DNA from: Acinetobacter dispersus
Lineage (GTDB): Bacteria > Pseudomonadota > Gammaproteobacteria > Pseudomonadales > Moraxellaceae
DNA: 64,000 bases
Direction of reading: 5' to 3'
Assembly (NCBI RefSeq): GCF_009884975.1
Contig: NZ_CP041970.1
Location: 2,728,001-2,792,000 of the forward strand
Position numbers and translations under genes: made by a program. The stretch's first letter is position 1. Each line of letters begins with the position of its first letter. Below are positions 11,290-20,293 of this stretch, piece after piece. Below the pieces are notes generated by a model that was not told the DNA's origin, searched no databases, and saw only the letters and a program-made list of their open reading frames with translations.

Positions 11290-11652
11290 ATGAATCTTGC
11301 AAAAGTTGCCAAATTGACTCAAGTCAGCCCTCGTATGCTGCGTTATTATGAGAATCTAGGACTGCTACAACCCAAACGGACTGCAAATAACTACCGAGAT
11401 TACAGTCAAAAAAATATTGAAGATATTCATAAGATTAAAATACTGAATGATGCAGGCATGAACCTAAAAGACATCCAAGTGCTATTACCATGTTTTGATT
11501 TAGCAGATCGCCGTTTTAGTTTATGTTCAGTTGTATTGTCGAAACTAGAAAATGAACTTAAACAAGTGGATGGACAATTAAGCAAATTACAACGATCGCA
11601 TGACTTGTTAAAATCTTTTTTAGATCATGGTACAGTTGAATCAAATACTTAG
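11290..11652 (+). CDS. MerR-family transcriptional regulator
   Basis: 120 aa. The N-terminal winged helix-turn-helix (about 1-70) is typical: MNLAKVAKLTQVSPRMLRYY then GLLQPKRTANNYRDYS. A coiled-coil dimerisation helix (about 80-112) and a short polar tail follow. The two cysteines (Cys68 and Cys79) flank the loop before the dimerisation helix, but their spacing does not match a recognised metal-binding signature, so the effector is open. It is divergent from the exported hydrolase and probably controls it and itself through the dyad at 11260-11273. A lipoprotein gene starts 10 bp after its stop codon and is likely co-transcribed. Confidence 0.9.
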   Translation: MNLAKVAKLTQVSPRMLRYYENLGLLQPKRTANNYRDYSQKNIEDIHKIKILNDAGMNLKDIQVLLPCFDLADRRFSLCSVVLSKLENELKQVDGQLSKLQRSHDLLKSFLDHGTVESNT

Positions 11653-11662
11653 GATCATAAAG

Positions 11663-12358
11663 ATGAAGGATATAATAAAAACGACGTTCGCTATCACGTT
11701 GTCGAGCATAGTTATTACAGGCTGCGCTACTTCAACCCTGATCAAGAAAGACAATCGCAGCTATACTCGAACCACAAAAGTGACCTTGGTCGAAGACAAC
11801 GTAGTGGCTTTTGGTCGACCAGCACAAAATGCTGCAAATTTACCGAAAGACAGTATCGTCATTGCAGGTCAGAAAAACAGTTATATCCTCACTCAGGGCG
11901 GTGCACAATTCGTCACTCTCATCAGCAAACTTGATCCTAAAAACATTCAAATCACTCGAGACCTCAATTTCTATTCAGAAAAAAATGACGGCAATTTTTC
12001 AGGTACTTTGCCGCTTAGTTATGTGAAGTTAAAAGAAGACCTCAGCAAGAAAGACCTTGAGTTCTTTATTGAAAATGGCGCCAAAGAATGCTCGTCCTCA
12101 AGTGATGAACGCATGCAGGCACAACGCTTCTGTTTTGATCTTAAATTGAAAGGCGTGGTCTATCCAGCAGCAAACAATCTCACCTCGTTAAAGCCCTTAA
12201 GCAAGGCTTATCAAGTCACAATCTATACAAACAAAGAAGAAAGTTATAAATCCAAATCTGGCTTGAATCCTTTTGAAAAACTGGTGCTGCTGCCTTTTGC
12301 AGTCGCGATTGACGTGGTCAGCCTTCCTTTCCAAGCTGCGGATAAGATTTTTGATTAA
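11663..12358 (+). CDS. hypothetical lipoprotein downstream of the MerR regulator
   Basis: 231 aa from the ATG at 11663; an earlier in-frame ATG at 11627 lies inside the merR-like gene and would hide the signal peptide. Residues 1-21 are a lipoprotein signal with lipobox ITGC (Cys21), followed by ATS, which suggests outer-membrane sorting. The mature protein has a basic segment, two cysteines close together (KECSSSSDERMQAQRFC) that may form a disulphide, and a C-terminal hydrophobic stretch (NPFEKLVLLPFAVAIDVVSL) resembling the end of YceK-like small lipoproteins. I recognise no certain family. The 10-bp spacing from the MerR regulator implies one operon. Confidence 0.75.
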   Translation: MKDIIKTTFAITLSSIVITGCATSTLIKKDNRSYTRTTKVTLVEDNVVAFGRPAQNAANLPKDSIVIAGQKNSYILTQGGAQFVTLISKLDPKNIQITRDLNFYSEKNDGNFSGTLPLSYVKLKEDLSKKDLEFFIENGAKECSSSSDERMQAQRFCFDLKLKGVVYPAANNLTSLKPLSKAYQVTIYTNKEESYKSKSGLNPFEKLVLLPFAVAIDVVSLPFQAADKIFD

Positions 12359-12399
12359 CGCTACAAAATAAAGCCTTCTCTAACAGGATGATGAAGTGA

Positions 12400-14205
12400 C
12401 TAACTATGTGTTTCCTCTTCATCATCCCCTTCAAAGGTCTTGGAAATCTTCTCGATATTAAGACTCTTCGCCATCGCATCAAAGATGTTCTTATACACCC
12501 CTTGTTGCTGATAGAGCTGATGATGCTCACCATGTTCCACGATCATGCCATCCTGCATCACATAGGTATAATCCGCATCTATAATCTGCGACAAGCTATG
12601 CGAGATGATAATCACGGTCCGCCCCTGCTTGATCTCATCCAAACTATGTTTGATCTGTTCAGTTGCAATGGCATCCAGACTGGCAGTCGGTTCATCCAGA
12701 AAAATAATCGGTGGATTTTTCAGAAACATACGTGCAATAGCAATCCGTTGTTGCTGACCGCCAGAAAGCAATAAGGCATCGGATTGATAGGCCAGCGGTA
12801 ACTTGAGAATCTGCTCATGAATCGAGGCTTTTTTTGCAGCAAGGATAATTTCATCCTGTGTTGCATCCATCTTGCCGTAACGGATATTTTCCTCAATCGT
12901 TCCCTGAAAAATATGATTCTTTTGCAGTACCAGACCAATATGGTCGCGTAGATATTGGGTATCGATCTCGGTCAATGAACTCCCATTGAGTAGAATTTCA
13001 CCAGACTGAGGTAAATAAAATTTATCGAGTAGACTAATTAAGGTTGATTTACCTGCTCCCGACAATCCAACCAACGCGGTAATCTTATTCGGCTGAATAG
13101 TTAAATTAATATCTTTCAGCGCATGATAGCCATTGGGATAGAAAAAATTCACCTGCTTGAGTTCAAACTTACCTGTCAGGGGCTGAGGTTTCAATTCTCC
13201 AGAAGTTTCAATTTCATCATCGGCTTCTAAAATTTTGAAAAAACTTTCCGCATAAATCATCGCATCATTCACTTCATCATAGATTCGATGTAGAGAGCGA
13301 ATCGGTGCTGAGACATTATTGAATAGCAGAATATGAAACATGATCATACCGATGCTCATATCACCGACCAGAACAAAATAGGCCGTTAAAATGATAATGA
13401 AGACGACACCAATCTGCTCAATAAAGGTTTTTAAACCATCAAACAGAAAGCTCAGTTGGCGAGTACGCATCTGATCATCGGTCAGTTGTTTTTGTAAGGT
13501 CAGCTGTTTTTCCGCTTCAATTTGTTCACGGTTAAAAGACTTAATCACCGTGATCGACTGAATGATACTTAAGGTACCCTGACTTTTACGTTCTCGACCA
13601 TCACGTAAATTACGTCTTGTCCCACTGAGTTTTTGTGCCTGCTTAAAGGTGATCCAGAAGTAAATTGGCACGATACTCAACGCCACCAATCCAATCCAGA
13701 AGTTGGCGTAGAACATCAGACACAGCGCAATAATTGCACTACTAAACAACGGAAAAATATCAATAAAGAAGATCTGTACCAATCGGGTAATCGAACCAAT
13801 ACCTCGATCAATTCGAGTCTGTAATTTTCCTGCCTGATTGTCATCTTGGGTAAAAAAAGCCAGACGATATTGTAGAAACTTCACGATGATCGACTGTGCG
13901 ACATCCTGTGAGATCAGAATCCTTAATTTTTCACCAAAAAATTTCTGCCCAAACTGAATGAAAATATTCAGCACTTCTTTGCTCAATAAAATCACGCTGA
14001 TGGTAATCAGGATATGCCAACCTGCATTTAAGCCCAGCCCTGACTCAACCACGGCATTGATCTGATCGACCGCATATTGCAAAGTTAATGCATTGACTTG
14101 TGCCGTTAAGGCACCGATCAAGGTCAGCACAAGCGTCACCGCAACCAGCCACTTATAAGGAAGTACAAAAGGTTTAACTTTATGAAATAACTGCCATAGA
14201 TTCAT
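12400..14205 (-). CDS. ABC exporter, fused permease and ATPase
   Basis: 601 aa, a half-transporter of the type IV exporter (ABCB/MsbA-like) fold that would work as a homodimer in the inner membrane. Membrane helices lie at about 17-37, 62-84, 145-185 and 262-298. The nucleotide-binding domain has Walker A (380-388, GLSGAGKST), signature LSGGQ (480-484), Walker B (IIFLDEP, 500-506) and the switch histidine in ISHS (His536); all are intact. The substrate cannot be predicted; lipids, peptides and drugs are all known for this class. An anchored protein of unknown function is encoded 56 bp upstream on the same strand and may be co-transcribed with it. Confidence 0.88.
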   Translation of the reverse strand: MNLWQLFHKVKPFVLPYKWLVAVTLVLTLIGALTAQVNALTLQYAVDQINAVVESGLGLNAGWHILITISVILLSKEVLNIFIQFGQKFFGEKLRILISQDVAQSIIVKFLQYRLAFFTQDDNQAGKLQTRIDRGIGSITRLVQIFFIDIFPLFSSAIIALCLMFYANFWIGLVALSIVPIYFWITFKQAQKLSGTRRNLRDGRERKSQGTLSIIQSITVIKSFNREQIEAEKQLTLQKQLTDDQMRTRQLSFLFDGLKTFIEQIGVVFIIILTAYFVLVGDMSIGMIMFHILLFNNVSAPIRSLHRIYDEVNDAMIYAESFFKILEADDEIETSGELKPQPLTGKFELKQVNFFYPNGYHALKDINLTIQPNKITALVGLSGAGKSTLISLLDKFYLPQSGEILLNGSSLTEIDTQYLRDHIGLVLQKNHIFQGTIEENIRYGKMDATQDEIILAAKKASIHEQILKLPLAYQSDALLLSGGQQQRIAIARMFLKNPPIIFLDEPTASLDAIATEQIKHSLDEIKQGRTVIIISHSLSQIIDADYTYVMQDGMIVEHGEHHQLYQQQGVYKNIFDAMAKSLNIEKISKTFEGDDEEETHS

Positions 14206-14261
14206 ATTCTTCGACGTCTACCTGTGCTAAGTCTGCAATGCCTGTGCGTTATCAAGCTCTG

Positions 14262-15011
14262 TTACAACTCATCCTCTAAAACTTCAGTATTGTTTTTTTT
14301 AATTTTCTCCATCTTGGCATTCAGCTTTAATACATCTTGATAGAGTCCATTAAACTTTTTCACCTGTGTTGTTTCAGCAAAAAGAATCATTTTGTCCTTA
14401 CGTTGCCACTGATATTTCTTCAGCATATCGAACATGGCTTGTGCCTTTTCAATGATTTGCTGCTCAATCGGAAAAATGTCATGGGCTTTATCTGCTTTCA
14501 GATTATGTTCTAATTTTGCTAGGAGCGAGCTTCTCATTTCATTATGAATTGCTAAACTTTTTGCCTGCTGCATTGAACTGGTCTGAATCTGTTGCCGTGC
14601 TTGTTCATACTTCGCTGATGCTTTACGGACATTCACAAACATCTGTTCCGTATCTTTATAGCCCTGTTTACGATCTTGATCTAATCGTTCGACATTGAGA
14701 AAAGTATCCCAATTAGCAGCTTTGAGTTCCCGTAAATAATGATTGCGGGCTTCTACATTTTGCATCCAGTAGTTCAGTAGAAACTCAGACATCAACTTAT
14801 AATCGCCAGATAAACGATCATCATGAATATCCAACTGTACGGGGGTTGACCAGTCTTGTGCCTGATCATAAAGTTCACGCATTTTCTCAGCCATCACCAC
14901 TTCAAACATTTGCTGATTATTGATGGCTCGTTGTTTCAGAGTATGCTGATAAAAGAAAAATGAACCAATACAAAGCACCACAACTGTAATAAATAATAAA
15001 AAACGGCGCAT
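14262..15011 (-). CDS. hypothetical membrane-anchored coiled-coil protein
   Basis: 249 aa from the ATG at 15011, which has a strong GGAGG five bases upstream; the in-frame ATG at 15029 lies before this site and is unlikely. One N-terminal membrane segment (about 3-22) is followed by a long, charged, mainly helical region rich in Gln, Lys and Glu, with likely coiled coil over about 95-245, and a basic then acidic tail. No lipobox and no recognised domain. The orientation is probably periplasmic. It precedes the ABC exporter on the same strand with 56 bp between them, so a functional link is possible but unproven. Confidence 0.65.
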   Translation of the reverse strand: MRRFLLFITVVVLCIGSFFFYQHTLKQRAINNQQMFEVVMAEKMRELYDQAQDWSTPVQLDIHDDRLSGDYKLMSEFLLNYWMQNVEARNHYLRELKAANWDTFLNVERLDQDRKQGYKDTEQMFVNVRKASAKYEQARQQIQTSSMQQAKSLAIHNEMRSSLLAKLEHNLKADKAHDIFPIEQQIIEKAQAMFDMLKKYQWQRKDKMILFAETTQVKKFNGLYQDVLKLNAKMEKIKKNNTEVLEDEL

Positions 15012-15188
15012 ATTGCCTCCAAGTATCATTATATTTTTTATGTTCTGAATCTGAGTTTAATTGATAAAACACATGTGGTTATAGTCCTTTTTATTTCACT
15101 TCTCGTAACGGAGCATTACATTTTCATCGCTTTAAATTCTACACGTTCGCCCCTATTATCTGTTTAACGAGAATTGAAGAGATCCACC

Positions 15189-15884
15189 ATGCGTGTAGAT
15201 ATTTGGTCAGATGTGGTCTGTCCGTTTTGTTATATCGGTAAAAAGCGTCTTGAACATGTTGCCCAAGAAGCTGGTATTGAATTAGACATCCACTGGCATA
15301 GCTTTGAACTGGATCCAAATGCACCTGCTAAACACGACACCTCAAATACTGAACGTTTAGCCAAAAAGTATGGTCGTAGTTATGCTGAAATGGAAGAAAT
15401 GGAACGTAATGTTGCAGCTATGGCCGCAGTAGAAGGTATCGATTTCCAATGGCAAAAGGCCAATTCAGGCAATAGCTTCAATGCACACCGCATTATCCAC
15501 CTTGCACAAAGTAAGGGCTTGGGAAATGAAGCGAAAGAAGCATTCTTCCATGCTTATATGACTGAAGGTCTTGCGATTGGTGAGCGTGAAGTGGTTGAAG
15601 AAATCGCCTCACGGATTGGCCTAGACAATGCCGAAGTAGAATATGTGCTGGATACCAATGAACTCGCTGATTTTGTTCATCACGATGAACAAATTGCCCA
15701 CGAACAATTGAAAGTGACAGGCGTTCCTTTCTTTGTGTTTGATCAAAAACTTGCTCTTTCAGGTGCTCAACCCCGTGAGATTTTCTTACAGGCTATGCAG
15801 CAAGCACAGTCAGAATCAACCGAAGAGATTGAGCAAACTGATGCAGCTCAATGTAATGATGATCAATGCGAAATTAAACCCTAA
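15189..15884 (+). CDS. DsbA-family oxidoreductase, FrnE-like
   Basis: 231 aa from the ATG at 15189; an upstream in-frame ATG (15174) would add five residues before the conserved start. It has no signal peptide, so it is cytoplasmic, as are FrnE proteins. The thioredoxin fold begins DIWSDVVCPFCYIGKKR with the active-site pair Cys11-Cys14 (CPFC), has the usual inserted helical domain (about 45-165), and returns at the cis-proline loop TGVPFFVF. A second pair, Cys222 and Cys227 (CNDDQC, a CX4C), lies in a flexible acidic tail; a C-terminal CX4C is a known extra redox motif in Deinococcus FrnE. A thiol-disulphide exchange role is therefore likely. Confidence 0.85.
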   Translation: MRVDIWSDVVCPFCYIGKKRLEHVAQEAGIELDIHWHSFELDPNAPAKHDTSNTERLAKKYGRSYAEMEEMERNVAAMAAVEGIDFQWQKANSGNSFNAHRIIHLAQSKGLGNEAKEAFFHAYMTEGLAIGEREVVEEIASRIGLDNAEVEYVLDTNELADFVHHDEQIAHEQLKVTGVPFFVFDQKLALSGAQPREIFLQAMQQAQSESTEEIEQTDAAQCNDDQCEIKP

Positions 15885-15896
15885 TTTAGATTGATC

Positions 15897-15935
15897 AAAA
15901 AACCGCTTCCAGCAACGTATGGCAGCGGCTTTTTT
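15897..15935 (+). terminator. Rho-independent terminator after the FrnE-like gene
   Basis: Stem with arms around CCGCT (15903-15907) and AGCGG (15924-15928), flanked by an A-run on the left and six T on the right. Confidence 0.75.
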
Positions 15936-16464
15936 ATAACTAATTTTCTTTTATTTCAGTCTTTTATCTTTAAATAAATACCGTTTATCGACGGTCATGA
16001 TTATTTCAATAACAACATATTTTTATTTGCTGAGCTTTTCATCAAGAGATATGTGAAAGTGATCACAATTCACGCACAAATTTATAGATAAAGTTTTATC
16101 TTATGATCTGCTTCTTCGATTCACTATTTTAAAATGTTTTTATTTTCAAAGAGAAACCATGACCCATATCTCGATTTAAGCGATGCAAATGAGATTTTCT
16201 ACTAACTGCTCCACTATAGATTTTGCCTCTTTTTCTTCTATAATCGTCATAAAGTGACAATCTTTTGTGACTAAAATGTAGTCTTTGGAAGCTGCGTCTT
16301 TGAAGCAAATGTACGCATACATCCATATCGAAAACCGCTTGTCACAAGCGTAAAACAGCATACTTTATCAACTATAACCGATTAAAAACTGTTAGAAGCT
16401 GCTGTCACTTTGTCCTTATTCATGATTTAAAACAGGCTCAAGCCTATCTCTAAGGAAACAATAG
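15936..16464. other. intergenic region with no supported gene
   Basis: About 530 bp of A/T-rich sequence. Two small overlapping minus-strand frames (16129-16326, 65 codons; 16176-16361, 61 codons) are open, but neither has a Shine-Dalgarno and they use different frames of the same bases. The second encodes a somewhat protein-like amphipathic stretch (YILVTKDCHF...EEKEAKSIVEQLVENL), so a decayed gene is possible. A short dyad CGCTTG-N3-CAAGCG lies at 16336-16350. The promoter of the 473-aa gene probably lies in the last 100 bp. Confidence 0.35.
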
Positions 16465-17886
16465 ATGGACGTATTAGAGAAAGCACTCTTGGTTGATGAG
16501 CTTAAAACGCTCGTTAACGGGCTTAATGATGATAAAACATCACTTTTTGAAATTGCTAAATCAAAACAACGCATCAAAGACATCTGCGCATCTTGCGACG
16601 ATCCTAATTTTCAGGATCAACTGACACCCTTTAAAGAATTTATTCTCAATGAAGAATTTTCTAGCGAGGATTTGGCTCATTATGGCTATGCGATGACCTA
16701 TCGTGGAACCTATAACTTTATGGGCCGTGTGGAAAATGCATTATTTGCTTCGGCTGATATGGGCTGGGCGGCATTACGTCAAGCACAGCACTGGCAGGTT
16801 TGGGTGATTCGTCCTGCACTCTCCTTCTTGAAAAGCCCTTGGCTGAACTCCGCTCAAGATGCCTTACTATGGCTACAAGAGCACGCTAGCGAATATGTTA
16901 AAACAGATCATGAATTACAAAATTTGATCCCTATCTTAGAACCGATTCAAGCTGCGGATATGCAACAAACGACAAGTAAAGACAGCCTATCTATTCTTAA
17001 AGAAGAAACTGCCAAATTCCAGACACAGCTCGAAGCAATTATTCAAGAAAAAATTCAACCCGCGCAAGTGACTCCCTCTATTCCAGCAGCAACACGGGTT
17101 AAGCCGAGTTTTAGATCAGGTACACGTCCATCAGCAAACCTGAATAAGGCAAAACCGCTAACACTGAATGATTTTAATTTGGATGGTTTACTCTGCAAAT
17201 TAGAACGACTGGATCCACGAACCTTTCCATCGCTGTATCGAGTCGATTTACATAACGAAATTGATCAAAATATCAAAATTGACTGGCTGTATCTGAAAGC
17301 CGAAAATGAAGCTCAACCGCTTTGGGGATCAGCACAAATTTTCATTGCTGAGCAACTTTATGCGCAGGGCCAATTTTCACATTATGTGGTCTTGGTCGGA
17401 ACCCATAGTGTCGAATACGCAACCACAATTTTACAGGCCTATACCAATCAACGACATACTCGAACCAGCTCCATTCATCAAACCAGCTGGAATAATTTTA
17501 AACAACATTATCATCAGCATGAGACCTTGTTTAATGAATGTATTATGAATGGCACTCTGGTTTGGCAACGCGATCAGCGTGTTTATCCTTATATTCCTGC
17601 ATCATTTATCAACACGCAGAAATTTATTCCATTTGATGAGACTGCTGCTACTTTTTTAACGCCTGTGATTTTACTTAGAGAGCGTCAGAAAATTCGTGTT
17701 ATTCATGGCTTAGAACGTGTCAAGCTGTCAAATGAAGACCAAGCCTACCCTTATCTATTATTAGACCGTGCCGATGGCTATACATGGCAATTGATCCGTC
17801 AGGTCATTAGCCGCTTACCTCAACCTATTTCTGTGCATGATCTCTATCAAGCCTTAGAAAATAGTGCCTTGCCAGAATCGTCTTAA
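16465..17886 (+). CDS. hypothetical protein, 473 aa
   Basis: I do not recognise this family. It has no signal peptide or membrane helix and is probably cytoplasmic. An N-terminal helical region (about 1-150) contains a Tyr/aromatic patch (HYGYAMTYRGTYNF). A low-complexity linker follows (about 185-235, Thr/Pro/Lys-rich). The C-terminal domain (about 236-465) mixes strands and helices, begins LDGLLCKLERLDPRTFPSLY, and has many His and Gln residues. No catalytic signature stands out. The ATG follows an AAGGAA Shine-Dalgarno. It lies upstream of, and in the same direction as, two putative outer-membrane proteins, but a 218-bp gap argues against tight coupling. Confidence 0.7.
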   Translation: MDVLEKALLVDELKTLVNGLNDDKTSLFEIAKSKQRIKDICASCDDPNFQDQLTPFKEFILNEEFSSEDLAHYGYAMTYRGTYNFMGRVENALFASADMGWAALRQAQHWQVWVIRPALSFLKSPWLNSAQDALLWLQEHASEYVKTDHELQNLIPILEPIQAADMQQTTSKDSLSILKEETAKFQTQLEAIIQEKIQPAQVTPSIPAATRVKPSFRSGTRPSANLNKAKPLTLNDFNLDGLLCKLERLDPRTFPSLYRVDLHNEIDQNIKIDWLYLKAENEAQPLWGSAQIFIAEQLYAQGQFSHYVVLVGTHSVEYATTILQAYTNQRHTRTSSIHQTSWNNFKQHYHQHETLFNECIMNGTLVWQRDQRVYPYIPASFINTQKFIPFDETAATFLTPVILLRERQKIRVIHGLERVKLSNEDQAYPYLLLDRADGYTWQLIRQVISRLPQPISVHDLYQALENSALPESS

Positions 17887-18104
17887 ACTGAACATTATTG
17901 ATACGCTCTGTCCCAAGCTGTAATTCAGTGATTAGCTGCATTTTTCCAAAAGGACTTGGATCAGCTCATGCCGCTATATCTCACTAAACCATTATGATTT
18001 CTAGCATTTTTACATGGTTAAATTGCTGCTTTTTGTGTCTGATACTTGCTTTTATGGCCTCAATCATCAAAAGTTAACATAAGAACAATATATAAGTCTT
18101 CATT

Positions 18105-19238
18105 ATGAATAATTTACAGCAAATGGTACCGACACGTATCTTTTTTGCTTTGCTAACACTTTCACTGGGTACGTTGAGTGTTACCAACGCAGAAACCAAT
18201 GCTCAAAACCAGCAGCCCAATTCTGCTGAAAATTCGACCACATTAAATCACGATGAAAATGCATTGGACTACATTCCACGCTGGGTTGATGCAACGCCAA
18301 CAATCTTTCCTGCGCAATCCAATCAATCTACGGTCCCACCGACTGCCGAAACCGAAGACAGAACCTGGGCCGATAAAAAGCAACGCAGTATTCGTGAATG
18401 GGCTGACCGTACTTCAGTCAAAATTGATGATTGGTTTGGTGATGTCGATCCTGAAAATCCAGCCTCAGCCACTATTCGGGTAATGCTTGATAACTACTGG
18501 AATGAATATGATGGTTATGAAGTCAAACCTCGTATCCGCGGTAAAATTAAATTACCGACCTTAGAGAAAAAGGTCAGTGTGGTATTTGGTGATGACTCTC
18601 TCGATGATGAATTTAAAAATAATGTTGCCAACACCAATAACCAGCCGAATCAGGATCCAGATAAAAAATTTGATTCCAAACAAACCCGAGACAGTAATGG
18701 TTCTTTAGCCTTACGTTGGTCAAATTTCTCCAAAAAACTCCCTTTTGAAACCGATGCTGACATTGGTATTCGTTCAGGCAGTGATATTTATGCCCGCTTA
18801 AGAGCGGAAAAACATTGGGATCTACGCAATGATTTTCGCTTTAATGCAGAACAAATTTATCGCTATGGCAGCAAAAGTGAAAATTATCTGCGCACCAATT
18901 TAGAGTTGATCCACGCACGCCCAAATCAACCCTTTATCTCCAATCAGTTCAGTTTGACCTACGCGGACAAGCAGGATGATGATCTATGGTGGGATAACCG
19001 TCTTTTCCGTCAACACCAGTTCTTTGCACATAACAACTTCAATTATGGCATTTATACCGGTGGCTACTACAACAAAGATGAACTCCGTTTAAACAGTTGG
19101 GGACCGTTTGTGTCATGGCGACAACCACTCTGGCGTGAATGGTTCTATGTACAAGGCGATCTTAATTATTTTAATGATCATCGAGAAGACCGTAATCATT
19201 TTGTCAGTACTTTCGTCCGACTTGAGACCTTATTCTAG
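18105..19238 (+). CDS. putative outer-membrane beta-barrel protein A
   Basis: 377 aa. A Sec signal peptide (cleavage about TNA|E, after residue 29) is followed by a polar, probably disordered region (about 30-85), an acidic Trp-containing segment (RTWADKKQRSIREWADR, KIDDWFGDVD), and a C-terminal half made of alternating short amphipathic strands rich in Tyr, Trp, Asn and Asp. The last residue is Phe (RLETLF), the BAM-recognised end of many barrels. About 12-14 strands are plausible from residue 130 on. The gene downstream is a shorter paralogue sharing VFGxDSL, KKxWxL, IYRYGS/IFRYGS and the WGPxxSW-(R/K)-(Q/R)-P-x-W motifs. No named family is recognised and the function is unknown. Confidence 0.7.
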   Translation: MNNLQQMVPTRIFFALLTLSLGTLSVTNAETNAQNQQPNSAENSTTLNHDENALDYIPRWVDATPTIFPAQSNQSTVPPTAETEDRTWADKKQRSIREWADRTSVKIDDWFGDVDPENPASATIRVMLDNYWNEYDGYEVKPRIRGKIKLPTLEKKVSVVFGDDSLDDEFKNNVANTNNQPNQDPDKKFDSKQTRDSNGSLALRWSNFSKKLPFETDADIGIRSGSDIYARLRAEKHWDLRNDFRFNAEQIYRYGSKSENYLRTNLELIHARPNQPFISNQFSLTYADKQDDDLWWDNRLFRQHQFFAHNNFNYGIYTGGYYNKDELRLNSWGPFVSWRQPLWREWFYVQGDLNYFNDHREDRNHFVSTFVRLETLF

Positions 19239-19260
19239 TCCTTCCATCACAGCTCATCAT

Positions 19261-19289
19261 GCCCAATTGAAATTTTGATTGGGCATTTT
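19261..19289 (+). terminator. possible terminator after barrel gene A
   Basis: GCCCAAT (19261-19267) pairs with ATTGGGC (19278-19284) around a 10-base loop, followed by ATTTTC. The T-run is short, so termination may be partial and read-through into the paralogous gene is possible. Confidence 0.55.
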
Positions 19290-19373
19290 CATTGCTAAAA
19301 TTGCTTGCACAATCAATAATTTTTTAAGCTTCGACTGTTATTATTATTTTCTTTTATTTTTCTTCACTTTAAC

Positions 19374-20273
19374 ATGTATCAACGATACGCTTTGGCTGTG
19401 TATTTTTTGATTGTAGGCAATCTTTGCCTCGGCGAGCTACTGACACCCTTCTTTCCAATATTCTTACCGCTTCATAGACATTTCAATCGCACATCAAATC
19501 TATTCTTAGATCAAAAGACTTGGCATCCCCTCACTCAAAAACAAGCCACAGAAACCTTTGCTTGCGATGTTGCAACAGAAAGACCAGAGGAGCAACTCAA
19601 TGATACTCAACTGAGTCAGGAGTTAATGGCTGTTTTTGGCGAAGACTCATTATGGCAGCGTGCACAGCAGCCACCTCCGCTAAAAAAACTTGGTAAAGTC
19701 ACTAAACATCATCAATCACATAAAAATATCAATTCTCCCAATCCTGTCAGCGCAAGTTGGAGTACGATTTCAAATTGGTTACCCTTTAACAATGATCTAG
19801 ATCTGGGTTCGAACTCCAATACTGATATTTATGTGCAATTTCTTGCCAAGAAGCAATGGAATTTACACTCAGGACTGAATCTGGATACGGCGCAAATCTT
19901 CCGTTATGGCTCAAGCAGTAAAAACTATGCGGAAACCAATCTAAATCTAACCCAGATGTTTCAGCAACAAGCATTATTCTCAACTCAATTCAATCTGTCG
20001 AAGACCCAAGATGAAGACTACACTTGGCGTAATCGGACTTTCCAAAAGTTGCATTTACTCTCCAAAGACAACCTCAGCTATGGCATTGTCAGTGAAGGCG
20101 ATTATGAAAAGAAAGAACTTCGAGTCAATCAATGGGGACCTTATTTTTCTTGGAAGCGTCCGATTTGGCGTAACTGGCTGTATATGCAAAATGATCTGAA
20201 TTATTTAAATCTGCCTGCCGATAAGCAGGACAATCATTTCAGCTATCAAATGAGCTTTGAAGCCCACTTCTGA
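19374..20273 (+). CDS. putative outer-membrane beta-barrel protein B (paralogue of A)
   Basis: 299 aa, with a hydrophobic N-terminus (residues 5-30) that could be a signal peptide, though its cleavage site is unclear. It matches the last 170 residues of the preceding gene closely in order: LPFNNDLDLGSNSNTDIY, KKQWNL, IFRYGSSSKNYAETNL, YGIVSEGDY, WGPYFSWKRPIW, and a terminal Phe (FEAHF). A shared VFGEDSL block (VFGDDSL in A) sits before the barrel, but protein B lacks about 80 residues of A between that block and the signal peptide. No good Shine-Dalgarno precedes the ATG, so the start is the least certain part. Likely an outer-membrane protein of unknown function arising from tandem duplication. 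Confidence 0.65.
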   Translation: MYQRYALAVYFLIVGNLCLGELLTPFFPIFLPLHRHFNRTSNLFLDQKTWHPLTQKQATETFACDVATERPEEQLNDTQLSQELMAVFGEDSLWQRAQQPPPLKKLGKVTKHHQSHKNINSPNPVSASWSTISNWLPFNNDLDLGSNSNTDIYVQFLAKKQWNLHSGLNLDTAQIFRYGSSSKNYAETNLNLTQMFQQQALFSTQFNLSKTQDEDYTWRNRTFQKLHLLSKDNLSYGIVSEGDYEKKELRVNQWGPYFSWKRPIWRNWLYMQNDLNYLNLPADKQDNHFSYQMSFEAHF

Positions 20274-20293
20274 TGAAAATAGCAACACCACTA

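Noticed and set aside
16129..16361. Toxin-antitoxin-like pair of small genes
   Set aside because: The two small frames overlap in different frames on the same strand, lack ribosome sites and match no toxin or antitoxin I recognise.
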